Assembly: GCF_030272615.1 (NCBI RefSeq)
Contig: NC_081406.1
Location: 482,455,900-482,519,899, forward strand
From: Cryptomeria japonica
Taxonomy: Eukaryota; Streptophyta; Pinopsida; Cupressales; Cupressaceae
Direction of reading: 5' to 3'
Length of the DNA stretch: 64,000 nt
The position numbers were made by a program, and so were the translations under genes. The notes beneath the pieces were generated by a model. That model was given only the letters and a program-made list of their open reading frames with translations, searched no databases and was not told the DNA's origin. Below, piece by piece: positions 57,160 through 64,000 of the stretch (position 1 is its first letter; each line of letters begins with the position of its first letter).

Positions 57160-58011
57160 CTATGGAGCGGACATCCTAACAGGCCCGGCTATACCGGCAT
57201 TCAATCCCCTGATGAAGCGGTTTACAAGAAGTTTCTCATCCTTTAGATAATCTACATATGGCAGCAACTCAAAAAATTTACTCTCATACTGGGTTACTGA
57301 CAAGCCTTTTTGTTGGAGATCATGAAATTCGTCTATACGACGCTGCCTAAAGTGCTCTGATAGGTACCTCTCACGGAACCGCTCTGTGAATATCTCCCAA
57401 GTGAGTGTATCAGGAACTAATCCGCATTTGTACTCTTCCTGTCTCCACCAAGTGGAGGCTGTCCCTCTCAGAAGATGAACTGCAACACGTGCTTTCAAGT
57501 TGCTCTCATAAGAACACAACGCAAAGCACCTCTCAAGACTTAGAAGCCATGCCTCGGCCTCTACCCCATCTGTAGAACCTCCGAAGGATGGTGGTTGGAG
57601 GCGCATGACCTCCCTGATGAGATCCCCTGGATCTCGACAACCTCTCTCAAAATAAACTGGCTCCACCGCTGGAGGTGGTCCTGGCATATGCACTGACTCC
57701 GGCTCATTACCACCCTGACTCTCTACAGGAATCGGAGCTGGGCTCCTACTTTGTTCTCTATCAACAGATCTATGACTCCCAGAGTCATGACTCCTAACCT
57801 GAGGGTTCTCTGCTGGAATCCTTTCCTGAACAATGCCAATAAGATTCTGAATGGCTGCTAAGAGGTCTCGGTTAGGTTCATTTGGCTGTTCGGGAGGTGC
57901 TTCTGGGTTCTCCTCTGGAATTGATGCCTCCCTCTCTACCTCATCGCGTGCTATGCGCACATGTCTAGGACCCCGTCCGCGCTTGCGAGCTTGTCGTGTC
58001 AACGAAGGCAT
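57160..58011 (-). pseudogene. E gag (matrix/capsid region)
   Basis: Starts MPSLTRQARKRGRGPRHVRI at 58011; an upstream ATG at 58089 in frame is less likely because the leader between them is AT-rich. A proline/glutamate-rich N-terminal part precedes the retrotransposon gag fold: AEAWLLSLERCFALC, VAVHLLRGTASTWWRQEE, FTERFRERYLSEHFRQRR, LQQKGLSVTQYESKFFELL, LVNRFIRGLNAGIAGPVRM. It ends at TAG 57160-57162, probably a former CAG, because SLRVAVEKALIVEE continues in the same frame. The CCHC knuckle expected next is missing through the deletion that fuses gag to RT. Confidence 0.95.
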
Positions 58012-58149
58012 CTTAAGAGGAAAATAAGACACAATTAATTTATTTCTTTTAGAATTAAATTTATTTAAATTCAAAATTCCATTTAACAAAATAATTTTAA
58101 AAAAAATTGCAAGGCAAAACGTAAGTGAGTAAGGCTCCTAGTGTGGAAA

Positions 58150-58165
58150 CCCTGCTCTGATACCA
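58150..58165 (-). other. tRNA-iMet primer binding site of E
   Basis: TGGTATCAGAGCAGGG on the minus strand, three bases after the 5' LTR end. Confidence 0.9.
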
Positions 58166-58168
58166 AAA

Positions 58169-58520
58169 TGTCATGCCCAAAATTTAGGGCAAAAACGGAA
58201 CAATTTTTTTTTTTAAAACTTACTAAATTAATTAACAAGTTCACTCTCGCGACAAACGTTAGTGAAACTTCCATTATTAAATTCGAGCTAATTCTGAAAA
58301 CGACTAAGCAATGATAAATTGTTAAATTTTAAATTGCGTGAGACTAACTGGTTTAATTCTATCTCCAAGAGATATCTAGTCAATAGGTTTATTAAATTAA
58401 TCAAACTAAAGGATATAGGAGAGAAATTTTAATTTATCCTCCAATATGACTATACAGTCTTATCAATTTTTTTTTAAATTAAAATTTCTCTTTATAATTC
58501 ATTCCAAATTAAAATTAGGA

Positions 58521-58553
<33 letters not shown>

Positions 58554-59209
58554 CATATTTGTATATACATACATATATATATTTATAATTTAATTACACA
58601 TTTCAAAATGCTCAAAATTCATATATATACATATATATATTTTACTTATATGTTAAATATTTTAACTCCAATTCAAAAGCCATTTTTAACTTCCTAATTA
58701 TTAAACCATATTTTCCCCAACCCTAATTAGGGTTCTAATTTCCTCACATTTACAATATCTAAACTAATTAATAATTTTATTTTTATTTTAAAACCGAACT
58801 ACCCTAGCCCCATCTGGGCTAGGGTTTTAACCCATATAATTTTTTTTTTAACAGCCAAAGTTCCTTGCTGGGCCGAAGACCCTAACGGCGGCCATGATTT
58901 CAAGTTTGTAGGTCACGAGAGTTTTGGGTGGCGGGCTGGCCGCGCGCACCACTATGTGAGCTCATAGTGGCGCCGCGGCACCACTGTGTGCCCACACAGT
59001 GGGCGCCGCTAGCGGCTCCCCACTGTGTGGCCACACAGTGGCGGCCGTGGCCGTCCACTATGTGCCCACACAGTGGGAGCCGCAAGCGGCTCCACTGTGT
59101 GTGCACACAGTGGGCGCCGCGCGGCCATCCACTGTGCGTACTCACAGTGGAGTCCGCGGGGGGCCCAAAACATATATATTTAAAAAAATAAAATAAAATA
59201 TAACATATA

Positions 59210-59254
<45 letters not shown>

Positions 59255-61919
59255 ATGTATATATTTATATTTACATAACTTTTATAATCATAGTTAAAAA
59301 GATGAAATTTATTTCAATATAAATTTATATATATTTAAAAAAAAAGAGAGAATTTACATGCAAAATTTTAAACTAAAATAATTAAAGGAAAAAGCATTAA
59401 GTTAAATCAGATATATATATATATAAAATTAATAAACTTTTAAATCAATGCTAACTAAAATACAATTTAGAATACTATTCAAAGATACATTATACTTTTT
59501 CCTGGAAATAAAGAAATTCATTGATTTTTTTTCTTCTAATAAATTATTCACATAAAACAACTTTTTCCATTTAAAATATTTAAAAACTTCCAACATTAAT
59601 AAATTTCTATTTGCCTCAAGTAAAAATATAGGTAAAATCTAACTGAAAACAATTCTTTTATTTTCTTCCAAAATTCAAGAAGCTTTTGCAAGCAACACAA
59701 ATTAACTTTTCTTTTTCAAATAAACCAGAAGTAGAAATAACAAGCTTTTCTTTTTTAAAACATCTCTAAGATATTCTTCCAATTTACAGAATGTTTTCTC
59801 TGAATAGTCACAACAATAAAACTTCAAATCTACTTTCACAAAATACAACTTGCTTCTCTTTTCTATGAATGAGGCATATTTCCTATAACAACTTTAAGCA
59901 AACATCTGCAACTGAATTCAAGTATCTTCAATAACAATCTTCTGTATCTCTTTCATGGTTCCTATTCTCTTTCCTTTGAATTTTCCTGCATAATAGAAAA
60001 CACAAATATGACCACGGAGTGCTCACCTCCCAGCCTAGGCTAACTGGTAGCCACCCCCGAGCTCGGAGAACCAAATCCTAGACGGGTTACAAACAGGCAA
60101 ACACAGAGAAAGCAATGCATACAGACTCATTTTCAGACACATTCCCAACTTGGCTTTCATAGCACCACACTCTGGTGATGAACATTTTCAATGGGTGGTA
60201 GTGGACCAAATACCCTGAGGAGAACTGCAAATATGAAATAAACCAGAAGCCACCTCATGGCACAATAAAAATATCAAGAATCTCAACCCCTTATTCCTTA
60301 TGCCCCCTAAAGGCATTCTAGCCTTATATCCCTCCTTATGACCCCCATTGCACAAACAGGCCATGCAGCAAGGGTCACACAAAGATCCCTTGTGATTGCT
60401 CTCAAAAGAGAGTCTCTCACTCGAGGGCTGTCACTGCTACCACCCTCAAGATCCTCTTCTCTCCCAAGAGTAAGAGATCTTGAGAAAACTCCCAAAACAC
60501 AATATTTCATAAAGCAAAAATACCAAGAGATTTTCAAATATAAACTTTCAAGAACACAGATTTCTTATACAAACAACTTCCAGACATAAACCAAAAAGAA
60601 GACATTACAAATAATAATTGAAAACCAACCTTAATCTGCCCAAAGGTTAAAATGACATCTGATGAAGAGCTGCCCAATCCACAAATCTTTTTCCTTCTAC
60701 CCTTATTCAATTTCTCTATTCCATAACATTATTTTCCTTCCAATTTTTCTTCTGTCTCCAAAAATGCAGAGTGGGTGATTTGCCTGCTATTCCCAAAAAT
60801 CTTCCTTAAGAAGCTCACTCTCTGAGTTCTCACAGGATTCTAAAAAAAAAACAAAAAGAAGAAAGAAAGCAAAATGCAAAAAGACTCTCCTTCCAAAAGG
60901 AAAAATCTTGATTTGATTTAACTTCAATTTTCAATTTTCTCTCAACTCAAAAAAGCCAATTTTTAAAGCATTGAAAAGATCATTATAAAGAAGAAACTTG
61001 CCTAAAATTACCCCTAACCCCTAGGTATACCTTATGGGCTTTAGGAAACCCTATTAAAATACCCCTAGGTGTTCATTTAACCCATTTTAAACCCCTCTGA
61101 AGTTTATTTTCGGGTCAAACATAAGTTGACCACTCCAAATATTATATTCCCAAAATATTTATGACAACACATTAATTTATTTAAGAAATCTATAATTAAA
61201 CACTTTCCCACCAAGAAACAAAATAAAATATTAAATTTAAATCCACACATGTGTCAAGTGACACTAATAAAATACTTTTACAAAAATAAAACACGAAATT
61301 GTCTCTTGAGGTTTTTACACATTAAAATTTAATTAACACTTAACACTCATGTAGCATATACTGTTACAAATAAAATACAACACAAACGGGGTGTTGTCTC
61401 TCCAAATAGACAAACCCTGGCTTTACGAACATACATAAGTCTAGGTTTGATTCTCCGTAATTTCCATGGTCACATGGTAACTTTCCTGCGCATCTCAATT
61501 TACACATTAGTACTTCCAAATATCCAAATATAATATAATTCAATAATATAACAATACACATCATTACTTGCATACAATTTTCATCTGCACAGATTGAATA
61601 CATCTTTTATCAAACAATTTCACATAAGCAATTTTCATCCCAATTCACATAAACTAAACATACATCATAGTTCTATATTCAAAGTAAAGTCCTGCAAATT
61701 CAATAACGACATCTATCATTGCAATATCATCCTATCTAACAATCATGTAGTGTTCTATCTCATAAAGCATGTAAGTGAATCATCAAATCATAGCAATGTT
61801 ATCCAAATCCTGAAATCATATAAGTTCTAAGTCTCAAAATGCATCAAAATAAAGTATCCATAATAGTCTAAAATATAAAATCCACTAAATGTCAGACTGA
61901 GTTGAGGTGAGGCGTCACA
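58169..61919 (-). repeat. E 5' LTR (right)
   Basis: 3751 bp, TGTCATGCCC...GGCGTCACA, followed by TGATC. Nearly collinear with the left LTR. It has six palindromes instead of four and a much shorter (AT)n. Confidence 0.95.
58949..59150. repeat. Array of six GC-rich palindromes in the E 5' LTR
   Basis: Palindromes at 58949-58970, 58981-59002, 59020-59041, 59055-59076, 59092-59113 and 59129-59150. The first differs from its left-LTR counterpart by one change in each arm (CACTATG...CATAGTG), so pairing is kept. Confidence 0.9.
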
Positions 61920-61924
61920 TGATC

Positions 61925-61945
61925 CGCCATTGGAATGTTTGCCAT
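61925..61945 (-). pseudogene. Start of the captured PMD gene (right of E)
   Basis: ATG at 61945-61943 (MANIPMA) leads in frame into the TGATC target site and on to the part left of E. The short exon piece shows that E landed within the seventh to ninth codon. Confidence 0.65.
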
Positions 61946-62026
61946 CTCTGTGCAAGTGTTCTTGTCCAGAGCAACAAGTTCTCGTCCTTGGCTAGTGCAA
62001 ATGAGCACTTTTCCTTCTCTTGGCCT

Positions 62027-62036
62027 CATTTATAGA
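62027..62036 (-). promoter_or_regulatory. TATA-like box upstream of the PMD start
   Basis: TCTATAAATG on the minus strand, about 85 bp before the PMD ATG. It fits a core promoter carried into D together with the gene. Confidence 0.45.
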
Positions 62037-62293
62037 TCTTTGTCCGTGCATAGATGGACGTGCATCCTCTCCATCTTATGCTGGTTGCGGTCTTTTGCAC
62101 CTTAAATTGCTTGTCCTTCATACATCCGATCTCCGATTATCAGTCCGTTTGATCCTATCATTTTTATCGATCAATTGGCCTCTTTTCTGGCTGTTTTCGG
62201 CCAATTCCTCGAGGGGGCATGCATATGTCATTATTATTGTCTGGGGCATTTTTATTACTCTTCTTTGAAACAATGCTTAAAATCGCATTGTCT

Positions 62294-62308
62294 CAAAGAG
62301 GGGCAAAA
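62294..62308 (+). other. Polypurine tract of D
   Basis: CAAAGAGGGGCAAAA directly before the 3' LTR start TGTAGACACC. Confidence 0.85.
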
Positions 62309-63983
62309 TGTAGACACCTAAAAATGGTCAACGCTTGCGGGATCATACTTTAACATTTGCGCATTGGCTCATTTTAGGTTTTTGTATCGCATTAACATTT
62401 CTCCTGTGATTTGTACTTGGTTTTTATAATTTGCGAGCATCGAGTTATTCTTCTACATTCTTCATTTATCTTGCTCTCGAATTTGGTCTTGTCGACAACA
62501 ATCTCCAATCATGATTTTGATCAATTTTATCCTATTGCATCAATGTGCGTGCTTATTTGTCATCATTTTGGACATCGTCAATCCTAATTAGGGTTTTGTC
62601 CTATCAATCTTGCGATCGATTTGTCATCGATCATTGTTCTCTTATCAATCTTGTTGATTTATCATCAATCCTTCAATCTTGTCCTCTTAATGATTGATTT
62701 GTCATCGGTCGTTGTCATGTTCGATCTTGTCCTTTTGCGATCGGTTTGTCATTGATCGTGGTCATTTTCAATATTGTCATTTTGCAATCTATTTTGTCAT
62801 CGATTCTTGTCCTCTTGTCAATCTTGTCATTTTGCGATCGATTTGTCATCGATCGTTGTTTGTCTCAATCATGTCAATTTGGATCAATTAGTCATTGTTC
62901 CTCATCAATTGGCACATTTTCTCAATCAAATCATTTATCACATTGATCATTTATCAATCCAAAATCAAATTGAATCGAGTCAATTATCTTTCAAGACCTA
63001 ATTCATCCTCTAGGGTTTCATGATTTAATCATTTAACCTTGTGTGTGTCATTTCTTCCTCTAGGTTAAATAATTTATTTATTTATCCTAAGTCTTCTCAT
63101 TGCAATTAAATGTTTCATTTAATTGGCTAACTAATTACTCCTCTTTTTGTGAATTAATTAATAAATGAAAAATTATTAATTGATTTCCTAATCTTTCATC
63201 AATTTTCCCTCTTTGTGAATTATTAATAAATGAGAAATTATTAATTAATTCACTAAATTCCTAATTTCATCATTTCTAATTCTTAATTTCCTAATTTCCT
63301 ATTTTCTCAATTTCCTAATTCCTAATTTCCACCTATTTTCTAATTTCCTAATTTTAATTTCCACCTAATTAACTTGTCTCTAGTTCTCCCTATTTTTGTG
63401 CTTCATGCGTCATACTCTTGACATAGCAAGATGTCATAAGGTCCTAGTTCTCTAAGCTTTGCATTGGCAATATGTCATAATTCATGACATAGAAGGTGTC
63501 ATAACCTTCTTCTTTCCACTCAATTGTGCCATTTTTGAAATTAATTGCTTCCAATATCCATTTCATGCTAATTTGTCTTTTCTCCAATTTTTCTATAAAT
63601 TGGATGATCTTCATCAATCAAAAGGCTAATTGGTAATCACTTTTGCAATAACATAATCATAGAATTAGATAATGAGAAATAATCACTTCTTCTAGTATTC
63701 TTGTGCCAATATCAATCTTGCTTTCACATTAGGTTTGTGCACTTGAAGGTGAGATCCACAACAAAAGGCTATTTGGAGAAGAAAGAAGGACAATGGAGCC
63801 ACATGAAGAAGCATTCAAATTTACATTTGGTTTGCATATGTCTTTAATTTTGAATGTCTTGATTTCATGTCTCTATTGAGTGTGCTTAGGATAGATTCAT
63901 TGCATTCTAGCTTTTTGTGATTAGGGTAAATTAACTATTACGTTTATCTTGTCTTGTGATGATTTCCTATTTCCTAACATACA
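62309..63983 (+). repeat. D 3' LTR
   Basis: 1675 bp, TGTAGACACC to AACATACA, followed by the GAGGG duplication. The last 405 bp have no counterpart in the truncated 5' LTR. Confidence 0.9.
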
Positions 63984-64000
63984 GAGGGGATTACTTTCAA
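63984..64000 (+). pseudogene. Target duplication GAGGG and resumed element X ORF
   Basis: After D, the X frame reads on from KPMEG into ITF; the window ends here. Confidence 0.75.

Larger units (their letters stand above)
50659..61919 (-). mobile_element. E: Ty3 chromodomain retrotransposon with 3.7-kb LTRs
   Basis: Flanked by TGATC. LTRs 50659-54384 and 58169-61919, iMet-type primer site, gag, RT, RNase H, integrase and a chromodomain-like C terminus on the minus strand. The domain order (RT before integrase) and the C-terminal VRVQW, SWED, MRSEYPHLF block place it with Tekay/Del-type chromoviruses. The gag zinc knuckle and the protease are deleted, so it lacks at least one essential function. 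LTRs differ by roughly 2 percent in the stretches compared by eye, apart from repeat-length changes. It is the youngest layer of the nest. Confidence 0.95.
47828..63983 (+). mobile_element. D: LTR element carrying an antisense PMD gene, containing E
   Basis: Flanked by GAGGG. 5' LTR 47828-49097 (its last 405 bp and the primer site are deleted), internal part 49098-50658 plus 61925-62308, polypurine tract, complete 3' LTR 62309-63983. No retrotransposon protein is encoded; the internal part is a PMD-type gene on the opposite strand. The LTRs look about 3 percent diverged over the first 300 bp (counted by eye). LTR start TGTAGACACC and tract AAAGAGGGGCAAAA suggest a Ty3-type parent. Element E is a later insertion. 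Confidence 0.85.

Noticed and set aside
51433-59150. CRISPR-like array
   Set aside because: The repeats are palindromes within LTRs of a plant retrotransposon, spacers are not unique, and there are no cas genes.
1-64000. tRNA or rRNA genes
   Set aside because: Only primer-site matches to the 3' end of tRNA-iMet occur; no full cloverleaf or rRNA segment was recognised.

Overview
The window is transposable-element sequence from a large-genome land plant. A gymnosperm or conifer is the best guess, from the AT-rich, deeply nested, decayed LTR retrotransposons, but this is inference and no taxon marker is present. There is no intact host gene, no tRNA or rRNA gene and no prokaryotic feature. Every recognisable protein is a retrotransposon gag/pol remnant, an accessory ORF carried by a retrotransposon, or a captured plant mobile domain (PMD) gene.

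Layout. 1-7040: a minus-strand Copia-type LTR (A) with its tRNA-iMet primer site at 47-58, split by the non-autonomous element B1 (2349-6776, target duplication ATATC). 7041-15631: minus-strand element G with a gag-like ORF, carrying two nested solo LTRs (7596-8686; 9471-10584 with duplication TGAAG). 15632-17385: an LTR (F) split by another solo LTR. 17386-25215: poorly resolved LTR debris and leader sequence. 25216-34535: a Ty3-type gag reading frame split by the 6.9-kb minus-strand element B2 (27078-34025, duplication GGTAA). 34541-40046: two C-family Copia LTRs in opposite orientation, the right one leading a decayed gag-pol. 40047-44740: third copy B3. 44741-47827: element X with a large accessory ORF. 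X is split at codon level by element D (47828-63983, duplication GAGGG). D carries an antisense PMD gene, which is split by the 11.3-kb Ty3 chromodomain element E (50659-61919, duplication TGATC). X resumes at 63989.

The B elements have LTRs, a primer site, a polypurine tract, a coiled-coil plus zinc-knuckle ORF1 and a second ORF of about 1,100 codons, with no protease, integrase or reverse transcriptase. They must be mobilised in trans. ORF2 matches no family I can name; part of it resembles the X ORF.

The strongest unexplained signal is a hairpin 13-25 nt before the LTR end in all six Copia-like LTR groups. Its stem changes on both sides together between groups while the C-rich loop is kept, which points to a conserved RNA structure next to the primer site. 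Most in-frame stops in all families look like CAG to TAG or CTGG to CTAG changes, the expected product of cytosine deamination at methylated CHG sites.
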